A DNA stretch of 36,389 nucleotides, from NCBI GenBank assembly GCA_943788635.1, contig CALSRA010000057.1:1-36389 (forward strand), written 5' to 3'. The notes under the pieces are model-generated. The model was not told where the DNA came from. It saw only the letters and a program-made list of their open reading frames with translations, and did no database searches. This DNA is from an uncultured Alphaproteobacteria bacterium (GTDB taxonomy: Bacteria > Pseudomonadota > Alphaproteobacteria > UBA8366 > GCA-2717185). Both the position numbers and the translations under genes were made by a program. Below are positions 24,586 through 33,058 of the stretch, one piece after another (the first letter of the stretch is position 1; each line of letters begins with the position of its first letter).

Positions 24586-25599
24586 ATGAAGCATGCCATT
24601 ACCGATACGACTGCCGCAGAGATTCTGGACGGCATTCCGGATTTCCGCCCGCTGGCGCCGTGGTGGGGCGGGGACCTGCAGACGCTGCGGAATTTCATCG
24701 CTGCCCGGCGTGGCTTCCGGCCGGAAATTGCAGCGGAACGACTCTATCTTGAAATGCATGACGGCAGCGGGGACCGGTTGGCCGGGGCGTTGACCCGGGC
24801 GCCGGGTACGGGCAGTCCGCTGGTCGTGCTGATCCACGGGCTGAGCGGGTGCGAAGGGTCGATGAACATGATCCACGCCGCGCGGTACCACGCGTCGCAG
24901 GGCCGTTCCGTCCTGCGGCTGAATCTGCGCGGGGCCGGGCCATCGCGATCGACATGCCAGGGGGATTATCACGCGGGATGCAGCCGCGACCTGGCCGATG
25001 CGCTGACATCGCTTGCCGCGCTGGATCGTGATCTGGTTGCGAACGGCATTCTGCTGTCGGGTGTATCGTTGGGTGGCAGCCTGGTGATCAAGTTTCTGGC
25101 GGAATACGGCGGCGATTTCGACATCCGCGCCGCTGCAACAATTTCGACACCGCTGGACCTTGCCGAAGCATGCCGTTCCGTCATGCGACGGCGCAATGCG
25201 CCCTATCATCACTGGCTGCTGAGCCGCATGAAGGCCAATTGCCTGCGCGACAACATGGCCGATGCTGCACAGGCGACACTGGACAAGGTGCGGTCGCTGT
25301 TTGAATTCGATGACGGGTTCCTGGCGCCGCAATTTGGCTATCCGGGGGCGGAGGCATATTACGAAGATGCCAAGGCGCTGAATTATCTTGGCCGGGTTCG
25401 CGTGCCGACCCTGTTGATCCATGCGCGCAATGATCCGTGGATACCGGTAGCGCCCTATCTGTCGCATGACTGGTCGGACAATCCGGCGCTTTCGGTCTTG
25501 CTGCCCCGTTCCGGCGGGCATGTCGGCTTTCATGACGGGCATGAAGACCAGGCCGGATGGCATGACCGCTGCGCCGCCCGTTTCTTCGACGCCCATTAA
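24586..25599 (+). CDS. YheT-family alpha/beta-hydrolase
   Basis: A 337-residue alpha/beta-hydrolase of the YheT/COG0429 group. It has the family N-terminus (PLAPWWGGDLQTL) and the oxyanion-loop sequence VVLIHGLSGCEGS (HG at 84-85). The nucleophile Ser161 is in GVSLGGSLVIKF; the acid Asp is at about 285 (HARNDPWIP) and the His at about 314 (GGHVGFHDG). The triad is complete. Substrate is unknown; relatives act on esters or lipids. The ATG at 24586 is chosen because GCGAGG precedes it and the protein then aligns from the usual start; an upstream start at 24493 would add 31 residues without family similarity. It converges on hemB with eight bases between stops. Confidence 0.88.
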   Translation: MKHAITDTTAAEILDGIPDFRPLAPWWGGDLQTLRNFIAARRGFRPEIAAERLYLEMHDGSGDRLAGALTRAPGTGSPLVVLIHGLSGCEGSMNMIHAARYHASQGRSVLRLNLRGAGPSRSTCQGDYHAGCSRDLADALTSLAALDRDLVANGILLSGVSLGGSLVIKFLAEYGGDFDIRAAATISTPLDLAEACRSVMRRRNAPYHHWLLSRMKANCLRDNMADAAQATLDKVRSLFEFDDGFLAPQFGYPGAEAYYEDAKALNYLGRVRVPTLLIHARNDPWIPVAPYLSHDWSDNPALSVLLPRSGGHVGFHDGHEDQAGWHDRCAARFFDAH

Positions 25600-25607
25600 A
25601 TCAAGGA

Positions 25608-26612
25608 CTAACGCCGCGCGTTCAGCGCCTTCGCGGCTTCCAGCGCAAAATAGGTCAGCATCCCGTCCGCCCCGGCACGCTTGAAGCCCAGCAGCGATTC
25701 CATGATGACCTTTTCGTCCAGCCAGCCCCGATCCACCGTCCCGCGCAGCATCGCGTATTCGCCGCTGACCTGATAGACGAAGGTCGGCATGGCAAAGGTT
25801 TCCTTCACCCGGTGCAGGATATCCAGATACGGCATGCCCGGTTTCACCATGACCATGTCGGCGCCTTCCTGGATGTCCATACGGACCTCGCGCATGGCCT
25901 CGTCACTGTTGGCCGGGTCCATCTGGTAGGTGCGCTTGTCGCCGATCAGCGCCAGTTTCGATCCAACCGCATCGCGGAACGGGCCGTAAAAGCCGGACGC
26001 GTACTTCGCCGAATAGGCCATGATCCGCGTGTGATCCAGCCCGGCATCGTCCAGGCCTTTGCGGATCGCGCCGACGCGTCCGTCCATCATGTCCGATGGT
26101 GCGATGGTATCGCACCCGGCCTCGGCCTGGACGATGGATTGCCGGATCAGGATTTCCAGTGTCTCGTCGTTGAGGATTTCCTCGCCATTCATTACCCCGT
26201 CATGGCCGTGTGAGGTATAGGGGTCGAGTGCCGCGTCGCAGACGACCATGATCTCGGGCAGCGCCGCCTTGACTGCCCGTGTCGCCTGGCAGACCAGATT
26301 ATCCGGATTGGTCGCTTCGCGCCCGTCCTCGGTTTTCTTCGCCGGGTCGGTGAAGGGGAACAGCGCGATGGCGGGAATGCCCTCGTCGGCGGCTTCCTTC
26401 ACGGCTTCGGCTATGACATCCGGTGAATAGCGGAACACGCCCGGCATCGAATCGACCGGTATCTTCTGCTTCTCGCCATCGATCACAAAGAGCGGCCAGA
26501 TGAAATCATCCGGGCTCAATCGGTTTTCGGCGACGAGCCGGCGAACGGCGTCTTCGCGGCGGTTCCGGCGCATCCGGGTAACGGGAAAACGGGCGTCAGG
26601 CAAATCGGGCAT
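25608..26612 (-). CDS. hemB: Delta-aminolevulinic acid dehydratase (porphobilinogen synthase)
   Basis: A 334-residue HemB, the usual length, condensing two 5-aminolevulinate molecules to porphobilinogen in haem synthesis. Schiff-base lysines are Lys203 ([15 protein letters not shown]) and Lys257 ([10 protein letters not shown]). The metal loop reads [12 protein letters not shown] (128-139): the three cysteines of zinc enzymes are Ala128, Asp130 and Asp138. That is the magnesium-dependent pattern found in alphaproteobacteria and Pseudomonas. The ATG at 26612 is chosen because GGAG has seven-base spacing; the ATG at 26618 would have one base. It is divergent from the valine-degradation genes. 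Confidence 0.97.
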   Translation of the reverse strand: MPDLPDARFPVTRMRRNRREDAVRRLVAENRLSPDDFIWPLFVIDGEKQKIPVDSMPGVFRYSPDVIAEAVKEAADEGIPAIALFPFTDPAKKTEDGREATNPDNLVCQATRAVKAALPEIMVVCDAALDPYTSHGHDGVMNGEEILNDETLEILIRQSIVQAEAGCDTIAPSDMMDGRVGAIRKGLDDAGLDHTRIMAYSAKYASGFYGPFRDAVGSKLALIGDKRTYQMDPANSDEAMREVRMDIQEGADMVMVKPGMPYLDILHRVKETFAMPTFVYQVSGEYAMLRGTVDRGWLDEKVIMESLLGFKRAGADGMLTYFALEAAKALNARR

Positions 26613-26708
26613 GGTCATACTCCTCTGGCGGCGATATTACGGGGCGGGGGTTGGGGTTACAATGCCGCAACGCTGGTTCAATATGCCTCATGCCGGAGGA
26701 AAAACATC

Positions 26709-27857
26709 ATGACGCTCGCCGACCGTGACCTCGATGAAGACCAGCGCGCCGTGCAGGAAATGGCGCGGGGTTTCGCTGCTGCCGAATTGGCGCCGCATGC
26801 CGCCGATTGGGACGAACAGCGGATCTTTCCCAAGGATGCGCTGCGCCAGGCTGCGGCGCTCGGGCTGGCGGGGATTTATGTCGGCGAGGAACATGGTGGC
26901 TCCGGCCTGTCGCGGCTCGATTCCGCCGTGGTGTTCGAGGCGCTGTCCGGCGGTTGTGTCTCTACTGCGGCTTATCTGTCGATCCACAATATGGTGAGCT
27001 GGATGATCGACCGGTTCGGGAATGATGCGCAGCGCGCGCAGTGGCTGCCCCGGCTGACGAAGATGGAATTGTTTTCCAGCTATTGCCTGACCGAACCGGG
27101 CGCGGGGTCGGATGCCGCCTCGCTGCAAACGAAGGCCGTGCGCGATGGCGATCACTATGTCCTCAACGGGGCCAAGGCCTTCATTTCCGGCAGCGGGGCA
27201 TCAGACCTGTATCTTTGCATGGTGCGCACGGGCGAAGCGGGACCAAGGGGCATTTCCTGCATCGCCGTGGAAAAGGATGCGCCGGGGCTGAGCTTCGGGG
27301 CGCAGGAACGCAAGATGGGCTGGAACAGCCAGCCCACCGCCGCCGTGATCTTCGAGGATTGCCGCGTGCCCGTCGCCAACCGTATCGGCGACGAGGGCGA
27401 AGGGTTCCGCATCGCCATGATGGGGCTGGATGGCGGGCGGCTGAATATCGGTGCCTGTTCGCTGGGCGGGGCGGGGGTGTGTCTTGATCTCGCGCGCGAA
27501 CACCTGAAATCGCGCAAGCAGTTCGGCAAGCCGCTGGCTGAGTTCCAGGCGCTGCAGTTCAAGCTGGCCGACATGGCGACGGAGCTGGAAGCCGCCCGGC
27601 TGATGGTCCGTAAGGCGGCATCGGCGCTGGACGCCGGCGACCAGGACGCGACGCAATATTGCGCGATGGCGAAACGCTTCGCTACCGACGCGGGCTCCGC
27701 GATCTGTAACGAGGCGCTGCAGATTCATGGCGGCTATGGCTATCTGCGGGATTACCCGCTCGAACGCCATGTGCGCGACCTGCGGGTCCATCAGATCCTT
27801 GAAGGAACGAACGAAATCATGCGTGTCATCATAGCCAGGAAGTTATTGCAGGAATGA
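26709..27857 (+). CDS. Acyl-CoA dehydrogenase, probable isobutyryl-CoA dehydrogenase
   Basis: A 382-residue acyl-CoA dehydrogenase. Family motifs are [15 protein letters not shown] and the C-terminal [20 protein letters not shown], followed by ILEGTNEIM. The catalytic glutamate is Glu365 in LEGT, the position used by medium/short- and isobutyryl-CoA enzymes. The start [18 protein letters not shown] region resembles ACAD8-type isobutyryl-CoA dehydrogenases. GGAGGAAAAACATC directly precedes the ATG. The stop overlaps the start of a 3-hydroxyisobutyryl-CoA hydrolase gene (ATGA), which supports the valine-catabolism role: isobutyryl-CoA to methacrylyl-CoA with ETF as acceptor. The specific substrate is inferred from that pairing. 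Confidence 0.88.
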   Translation: MTLADRDLDEDQRAVQEMARGFAAAELAPHAADWDEQRIFPKDALRQAAALGLAGIYVGEEHGGSGLSRLDSAVVFEALSGGCVSTAAYLSIHNMVSWMIDRFGNDAQRAQWLPRLTKMELFSSYCLTEPGAGSDAASLQTKAVRDGDHYVLNGAKAFISGSGASDLYLCMVRTGEAGPRGISCIAVEKDAPGLSFGAQERKMGWNSQPTAAVIFEDCRVPVANRIGDEGEGFRIAMMGLDGGRLNIGACSLGGAGVCLDLAREHLKSRKQFGKPLAEFQALQFKLADMATELEAARLMVRKAASALDAGDQDATQYCAMAKRFATDAGSAICNEALQIHGGYGYLRDYPLERHVRDLRVHQILEGTNEIMRVIIARKLLQE

Positions 27858-28897
27858 ACCAGAACACCGACGAAACCCTTTTCGAAAATCGCGACGGCAT
27901 CGCCGTCATTACCCTGAACCGGCCGCAGGCGCTGAACGCGCTGACCATGGGCATGGTCGATGCGCTGTACCAGCAGATGGGGGAATGGGCGACCGATGAT
28001 TCCGTCCGCGCCGTGGTCATTCGCGGGGCTGGGGACCGCGCCTTCTGCGCCGGTGGCGATGTACGTGCCGTGGCGGAATCCCGCAACGACCCGGACAGCA
28101 CCCTGACGCAGGATTTCTTCCGCACCGAATACCGGATGAACCGGCTGATCCATCATTTCCCCAAACCCTATATCGCGCTGATGCACGGCGTGACGATGGG
28201 CGGCGGCGTCGGGCTGTCGGTGCACGGCCATTGCCGCTTCGTCACCGAACAGACCCTGCTGGCCATGCCGGAGACCGGTATCGGGTTGTTCCCGGATGTC
28301 GGCGGCTCGCATTTCCTGCCCCGCTGTCCCGGCGCGATCGGCATGTACCTGGCGTTGACCGGCGCGCGGCTCGATGCCGCCGATTGCCTGTATGCGGGGA
28401 TTGCCGACAGCATGATCCCGGCGGCGGAGCACGACGCGCTGATCGCCGATTTGCGCAGCGGGATGGATCTCGACGCAGCCTTCTCCGCCCGCGTCGTTGA
28501 ACCGGGCCCTTCCGCCCTGGAAGTGGAGCGCGAAACCATCGAGCGCTGCTTTTCAAAGGATACGGTGGAAGAAATCGAAGCCGCCCTGGCAGCCGAAGAC
28601 ACGGACTGGGCCGCGCGTATGCTGCATCACATGAAAGGCAAATCCCCGCTTAGCCAGAAAGTCTCCATGCGCCAGCTCAAGGAAGGCGCGGCGATGGAAT
28701 TCGACGCCTGTATGGTCATGGAATACCGCCTCAGCCAGCATTGCATGGCCGGCAATGACTTCTTCGAAGGCGTCCGCGCCCTGCTGGTGGACAAGGACAA
28801 GAAGCCGCAATGGCAACCGCAGACCCTGGCCGAAGTGAGCGAGGAATTGGTGGACGGATATTTCGCGCCGCTGGGGGCGCAGGAGCTGACGTTTTAA
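27854..28897 (+). CDS. 3-hydroxyisobutyryl-CoA hydrolase (HIBCH-like)
   Basis: A 347-residue crotonase-fold thioesterase. HIBCH features are [10 protein letters not shown] (64-73), [11 protein letters not shown] (115-125), Glu140 and Asp148 in [15 protein letters not shown], and the C-terminal block [20 protein letters not shown] followed by KDKKPQW. The length, about 90 residues more than hydratases, also fits. It hydrolyses 3-hydroxyisobutyryl-CoA to release free 3-hydroxyisobutyrate in valine breakdown. The hydratase for methacrylyl-CoA and 3-hydroxyisobutyrate dehydrogenase are not in this window. It overlaps the upstream dehydrogenase gene by four bases, so translation is probably coupled. 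Confidence 0.93.
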   Translation: MNQNTDETLFENRDGIAVITLNRPQALNALTMGMVDALYQQMGEWATDDSVRAVVIRGAGDRAFCAGGDVRAVAESRNDPDSTLTQDFFRTEYRMNRLIHHFPKPYIALMHGVTMGGGVGLSVHGHCRFVTEQTLLAMPETGIGLFPDVGGSHFLPRCPGAIGMYLALTGARLDAADCLYAGIADSMIPAAEHDALIADLRSGMDLDAAFSARVVEPGPSALEVERETIERCFSKDTVEEIEAALAAEDTDWAARMLHHMKGKSPLSQKVSMRQLKEGAAMEFDACMVMEYRLSQHCMAGNDFFEGVRALLVDKDKKPQWQPQTLAEVSEELVDGYFAPLGAQELTF

Positions 28898-28947
28898 GCG
28901 GACAAGCACCGACCGAAACAAATTGCAATCGGAGAGGGTAACAGACA

Positions 28948-29922
28948 ATGAAAGCCATTCGCGCCCATGCCTTCGGCGGTCCCGAATTCCTGCAGCTTGA
29001 TGACATCCCCGATCCCGTGCCCGGCGCGGGCGAGGTTGTGGTGGATATCCGCGCGGCGGGGATCAATCCGGCGGATACCTATATGCGTACCGGGACCTAT
29101 GCGATCGTGCCGGACCTGCCCTATATCCCCGGCGGCGATGCGGGCGGGGTGGTTGCGGCGGTAGGGGACGGAGTTGGCGGATTCCGGCCCGGTGACCGCG
29201 TCCTCGTCAGCACCGGGCTGGGGTTCGACATGACCGGTTGTTATGCGGAGAAAGTCTGCCGCAAGGCTGAATACCTGCTGCCGCTGCCGGATGAAGTGAG
29301 TTTCGCGGCCGCGGCTGCCATCGGTGTGCCCTACGCCACCGCGCATTATGCCCTGTTTGCGCGCGGCGGGGCGACAGCGGGCGAGACGGTGTTCATCCAC
29401 GGCGCCAGCGGGTCAGTCGGCACGGCGGCGATTCAGATGGCCAAGCGCGCCGGATTGACCGTCATCGGCAGTGGTGGCTCGGAACGCGGCCGGGCGCTGA
29501 TCCTGGCGGAGGGGGCGGACCATGCCCTTGACCACACGGCGGAGGGCTATCAGGCGGAGCTCGGGCGACTGACCGGCGGCAAGGGGCCGGAACTTGTTTT
29601 GGAAATGCTGGCCAATGTGAACCTGTCCGCGGATATGGAGCTCGTGGCGAAATACGGCCGCATCATCGTTATCGGCAACCGAGGCGAGATCACGGTCAAT
29701 GCCCGCCGCGCCATGATGAAGGAACTCGACATCCGCGGCATCGCGCTGTGGAATGCCGATGCGGGGTTGATCCGGGAGATCATGGCTGACATCGTCGCCG
29801 GTCTGAAAGACGGTTCACTGCGCCCCATCGTCGGCCGCGAAATGCCGCTGGCCGAGGCAGCCGCCGCGCATGTGGCGGTGCTCGATCCCGGCGCCTATGG
29901 CAAGATCGTGCTGGTGCCTTAA
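28948..29922 (+). CDS. Zinc-independent MDR oxidoreductase, quinone oxidoreductase-like
   Basis: A 324-residue medium-chain dehydrogenase/reductase of the QOR/zeta-crystallin type. It has a GroES-like N-terminus (MKAIRAHAFGGPEFLQLDDI, GINPADTYMRTG) and a Rossmann domain with the NADPH loop IHGASGSVGTAAIQMAKRAG (about 150-169). The zinc-binding cysteines of alcohol dehydrogenases are absent. Its likely role is NADPH-dependent reduction of quinones or enones. It lies 50 bases after the HIBCH gene with GAGAGGG before the ATG, so it may be in the same transcript, though it has no assigned step in valine breakdown. The second MDR gene at 33059 has similar architecture. Confidence 0.88.
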   Translation: MKAIRAHAFGGPEFLQLDDIPDPVPGAGEVVVDIRAAGINPADTYMRTGTYAIVPDLPYIPGGDAGGVVAAVGDGVGGFRPGDRVLVSTGLGFDMTGCYAEKVCRKAEYLLPLPDEVSFAAAAAIGVPYATAHYALFARGGATAGETVFIHGASGSVGTAAIQMAKRAGLTVIGSGGSERGRALILAEGADHALDHTAEGYQAELGRLTGGKGPELVLEMLANVNLSADMELVAKYGRIIVIGNRGEITVNARRAMMKELDIRGIALWNADAGLIREIMADIVAGLKDGSLRPIVGREMPLAEAAAAHVAVLDPGAYGKIVLVP

Positions 29923-29948
29923 GGGGCGAGTCTGGGCAGGCGGCAAAG

Positions 29949-29980
29949 CCTGGGTCCCGGATCGGGGTCCGGGATGACAG
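29949..29980 (-). repeat. REP-like palindrome, unit 1
   Basis: Read on the minus strand it begins CTGTCATCCCGGACCCCGAT. TCCCGGA (29955-29961) and TCCGGGA (29968-29974) form a stem with a six-base loop. It shares the CTGTCATCCCG start with unit 2 and lies in the opposite orientation. Confidence 0.65.
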
Positions 29981-30018
29981 GTCTCGGCAGGTGTCGCCGT
30001 TGCCAAAACTCTCTCCAG

Positions 30019-30050
30019 CTGTCATCCCGCACTTGATGCGGGATCCATGG
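30019..30050 (+). repeat. REP-like palindrome, unit 2
   Basis: Begins CTGTCATCCCGCACTTGATG. ATCCCGCA (30024-30031) pairs with TGCGGGAT (30037-30044) around the loop CTTGA. With unit 1 it forms an inverted pair with a 38-base spacer, a BIME-like arrangement. GTCATCCCG...CGGGATCC repeats of this kind are scattered through many alphaproteobacterial genomes. Confidence 0.7.
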
Positions 30051-30114
30051 CGCGACCGCGCGTAGGTTGTCATGCTTGACGCAACGTATTGGAATGCCCT
30101 GCCATGTCCGTGAC

Positions 30115-30402
30115 ATGGCCTATTACGTCTACATTCTTGCCAGTCGTAAAAACGGCACCCTTTATACCGGCGTGACCAACGACCCGGTTCGCCGTGTTCA
30201 CGAACACCCGGAAGGCCTCGCAGAGGGATTTACCAAAGCCCATGACGTGAAGCATCTTGTGTATCTGGAGGTGCACGACCGGATCGACGATGCTATTCAG
30301 CGCGAATAAAAGATCAAGCGTTGGCGGCGCGACTGGAAAATTGCACTGATCGAGCGTGACAATCCGGACTGGGACGACTTGTATGATGAAATATCGGGCT
30401 GA
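30115..30402 (+). pseudogene. Small GIY-YIG nuclease gene with an in-frame TAA
   Basis: From ATG 30115 the frame encodes MAYYVYILASRKNGTLYTGV and RRVHEH, the GIY-YIG core with its Tyr residues and Arg. After 64 codons TAA appears at 30307-30309, followed in the same frame by KIKRWRRDWKIALIERDNPD and a final WDDLYDEISG, with TGA at 30400. Intact relatives of about 95 residues read REKxIKxWRRxWK here, so the TAA replaces a codon such as AAA or GAA. The missing tail includes the conserved basic helix. The domain is complete enough that partial function cannot be excluded. A sequencing error is possible. It lies just downstream of the REP-like pair. Confidence 0.8.
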
Positions 30403-30447
30403 CTGCCCGTGGCGGGCAGGCCCTGCATTCCGTCACCGCGCCTCGTA

Positions 30448-31206
30448 TCAGGCGATGCCGAACCGCTCCAGTGCCGTGGCGAAATCGTCCGAGAAGTCGT
30501 TGCCTTTTTTCATCACGGCGACTGTATCGGGTAGCCGTTTCAGGGCGGTGTCACCCGGGTTTGAACTGGTCAGCAGGGCGAAGGGAATCGCCTCGGTTGA
30601 CTGGATTGCCGCCAGCGCGGATGCGAGATCGACCCCGCTCATTTCGTCCAGAACCCCCGACGAAATGATCATGTCGGGCCGAGTCCGGATGGCGAATTCG
30701 AGGGCTTCAAAGGACCGGACGGCCATGGAGACACGATAGCCACAGTTTACGAGTTCCCGCTCCACGATACGGGCGGCGGTCTTGTTGGTGTCCACGACAA
30801 GGATTTCCAGATCAAGGTGCTGGAAGTCGTCCAGGTCTGCCGGGCGCCGTACGGGCAGGGACCGGAAAAATTCCGCCTCGTTCACTTCGCCACCGATTTC
30901 GCCGTTCAGGATGCCATGCATCAGATCGAGGAAAGTTTCGATATCGCCGATCTGCTCGTCGGTCGGATCGGCAAGCTCGGTCAGGTAATTATCCATGCGG
31001 CGCAGCAATAGCTCGAACAGCGGGCTGTCGATCGATGCCAGTGAAACCCTCAGTCGGTCAAGACCAGCCCTGAAATCGACCAGGAACGGTTCCGCATCGT
31101 TACTGCGCATGTTGCTGGCCAGGACTTCGAACGTTGACAGTTCATCCCGGGCTTCGAGTTCGAAATCCGATTCTACCTGCGCGGAATATTCACCAAGAGA
31201 GCTCAT
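30448..31206 (-). CDS. Helical domain plus degenerate receiver (pseudo-receiver) protein
   Basis: A 252-residue protein. The N-terminal ~120 residues are helical and acidic, with no histidine in a position typical of Hpt domains. Residues about 130-250 form a receiver-like fold: LEILVVDTNKTAARIVEREL, then PDMIISSGVLDEMSGVDLAS, then ALLTSS and AVMKKG. The Thr and Lys switch residues are kept. The acidic pair is reduced to one Asp, and the phospho-acceptor Asp is replaced by Ser (ISSG). It therefore cannot be phosphorylated in the normal way and may act as a protein-interaction module. The ATG at 31206 has AAGG seven bases upstream. A role in signalling with the orphan kinase or cyclase of the window is unproven. 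Confidence 0.75.
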   Translation of the reverse strand: MSSLGEYSAQVESDFELEARDELSTFEVLASNMRSNDAEPFLVDFRAGLDRLRVSLASIDSPLFELLLRRMDNYLTELADPTDEQIGDIETFLDLMHGILNGEIGGEVNEAEFFRSLPVRRPADLDDFQHLDLEILVVDTNKTAARIVERELVNCGYRVSMAVRSFEALEFAIRTRPDMIISSGVLDEMSGVDLASALAAIQSTEAIPFALLTSSNPGDTALKRLPDTVAVMKKGNDFSDDFATALERFGIA

Positions 31207-31381
31207 GTAAACGCCTTTATCAAGTTTCACAAGATGATACGGCGCATTACTTCACGGATCGTTAAGTGCCGGCTAAAAACCGCCAAAACATTGGCTTGCG
31301 GTACCTGTATACCAATTTTATGGTTTGAATGGGCCAAACGGACATTAACGCCTGCGATGCCGTGAACGCAGCGACGAAATA

Positions 31382-31948
31382 CTACTCCGGAACCGGCATA
31401 TCGATGCGCATGAGCGAGTCAAAAAAGATGGCTCGATCGGTCTGGATGGACTTCAGCAGCGTCTCGGTCGCCTGCCTGCCGTCTTGCTGGTAATTGACCC
31501 GCCGGGCAAGCTGATAGCTTGTGAGGCCTGTGGCCGTTTGAAAATAACGAAAGACATTGTGCTCGATAATCGAACCCGCACTAATGACGAAATCAGCGAA
31601 TTCGGATTTGCCGTCCTTGTGAGAAAAAACGGCGCCATTGGCGACAGGGTCCTGTTTCTTGCGGGCCTGTATACCCAGGACGGTTTGCTGCGCGGCGATT
31701 TTCGGGTCGAATTTCCGGTTCATCATCCGACTGTTCATGTGGCGCATGGCGAACATGACCGACCAGCGTTCAAGTGTTTCGTCGGCTGAAATATATTCGA
31801 GCAGCAGTCCTTCGGGCTTTTCTTCCTTATGCTTGAGCACCAGGGTCTTGCCCATAATTATCACTGAATTCGGCCATTCCTGTGCCACGGCAGGGGTAGC
31901 GAGCAAAAATATCGCCATAAGGGTGAAAACGGGCAGGGTCTTTGGCAT
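31382..31948 (-). CDS. Secreted protein of unknown function, 188 aa
   Basis: No recognised domain. Residues 1-22 form a clean Sec signal peptide (TLMAIFLLATPAVA, cleavage after AVA-Q). The mature part is about 166 residues, mixed alpha/beta, with a basic segment (MRHMNSRMMNRKFDPKIAAQ) and no cysteines. It is presumably periplasmic. GAGG lies nine bases upstream of the ATG. It lies upstream of the pseudo-receiver gene on the same strand with a 175-base gap, so co-transcription is uncertain. The 230 bases upstream, shared with the divergent hydratase gene, contain no feature I can define beyond AT-rich patches. Confidence 0.75.
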   Translation of the reverse strand: MPKTLPVFTLMAIFLLATPAVAQEWPNSVIIMGKTLVLKHKEEKPEGLLLEYISADETLERWSVMFAMRHMNSRMMNRKFDPKIAAQQTVLGIQARKKQDPVANGAVFSHKDGKSEFADFVISAGSIIEHNVFRYFQTATGLTSYQLARRVNYQQDGRQATETLLKSIQTDRAIFFDSLMRIDMPVPE

Positions 31949-32180
31949 TTGCTCTTTCCTCAGGTGGTATGGGGCGTTTGGTTAGAGGTTGCAGCCCTCG
32001 TACCCGAACTGGTGCGCTTGAAACAAACTATATAACCATTGGTTGCGGGGCGATATATAGCGCCTGTTCGGGCGTTTGCGTCGGCTCTGTCTTGACGCCT
32101 TCGTCGTCGCATATTTGACTGCGGGGGGGAGCTGCCCGGCCTGCTTGCTATCCGGGACAGCGCGAATAGCGGGGGATGAT

Positions 32181-32972
32181 ATGACGATGCGGCAAGAATA
32201 CGAACAGGCCAGCGACATGATCGCGATGCTGTGGCAACAGGGCGAGGTTTTGGACGCCCTGCCGCCGGAATTGAAACCGGCGACGCGCGTCGACGGTTAT
32301 GTCATCCAGTCCGGACTGGAACGCTATTCATCCGCGCCGCGCTATGGCTGGAAGATTGCGGCGACCAGTGTTGCCGGGCAGCGGCATATTGGCGTCGATG
32401 GTCCTCTGGCCGGGCGGCTGTTTGCCGAGCGGATTTACCGGGACGGGGCCGTCGTTTCGATTGCTGGTAACCGGATGCGCGTGGCCGAACCCGAATTCGC
32501 GTTCCGCTTCGGACAGGACCTGCCACCGCGCGACGAACCCTATACGGTGGACGAGGTGATGAACGCGGTGGCGAACCTGCATCTGACCCTTGAACTGCCG
32601 GATTCCCGTTTTGCGGATTTTGCATCCGTTGGCGGGCCGGCGCTGATTGCGGACAATGCCTGTGCGCATGACCTGGTCGTCGGGCCGCCGGTGCCGGCGG
32701 ACTGGCGCGCGATGACCCTGGCGGCACATCGGGTGACCGCGAGCGTGGCCGGGAAATTTGATCGTGAAGGCGGTGGTGGCAACGTGCTGGGCGACCCTTG
32801 CGAGGCACTGCTGTGGCTGGCGAATGAACTTTCCGCGCTGGGAATCGGTTTGCGCCGCGATGAACTGGTGACCACGGGCGCCTGTGTCCAGCCGCTTGAA
32901 ATTGTGGAAGGCGACCGGATCGCGGCGGATTTCGGCGTGCTGGGCCAGATTGGCGTGACAATCGCGGGGTAG
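32181..32972 (+). CDS. 2-keto-4-pentenoate hydratase-family enzyme (MhpD-like)
   Basis: A 263-residue member of the fumarylacetoacetase/2-oxopent-4-enoate hydratase family, used in meta-cleavage pathways to hydrate 2-keto-4-enoates. YGWKIAATS is the conserved lysine segment, EPEFAFRFG the first acidic metal-ligand region, and ELPDSRF the second. The C-terminal TTGACVQPLEIVEGD matches the family's TG...P motif. The ATG at 32181 is chosen because GGGGGAT precedes it; the frame extends further upstream, but without homology. It lies 86 bases upstream of an MDR oxidoreductase gene on the same strand. No ring-cleavage dioxygenase is in view, so its substrate is open. Confidence 0.85.
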   Translation: MTMRQEYEQASDMIAMLWQQGEVLDALPPELKPATRVDGYVIQSGLERYSSAPRYGWKIAATSVAGQRHIGVDGPLAGRLFAERIYRDGAVVSIAGNRMRVAEPEFAFRFGQDLPPRDEPYTVDEVMNAVANLHLTLELPDSRFADFASVGGPALIADNACAHDLVVGPPVPADWRAMTLAAHRVTASVAGKFDREGGGGNVLGDPCEALLWLANELSALGIGLRRDELVTTGACVQPLEIVEGDRIAADFGVLGQIGVTIAG

Positions 32973-33058
32973 GGTGGTTCGATCAAGTCATCGATCCCCG
33001 CCCATCACCGGGGTAAGGGGCGGGCTGGCAAATTCGTCAAAATTGAAAGGAAGACCAG

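Noticed and set aside
24535..25596. A 353-codon minus-strand frame opposite the YheT-like gene
   Set aside because: No motifs, while the plus strand has a complete Ser-Asp-His triad and family N-terminus.
15769..30309. Possible TAA stop-codon reassignment, because two genes have in-frame TAA
   Set aside because: TAA terminates normal genes in the window (for example the dioxygenase at 2627 and the QOR gene at 29922), so the standard code applies.
32076..32180. Upstream extension of the hydratase gene
   Set aside because: The extra 35 codons lack homology and include a Cys/Ala-rich stretch unlike the family; the ATG at 32181 has a good ribosome site.
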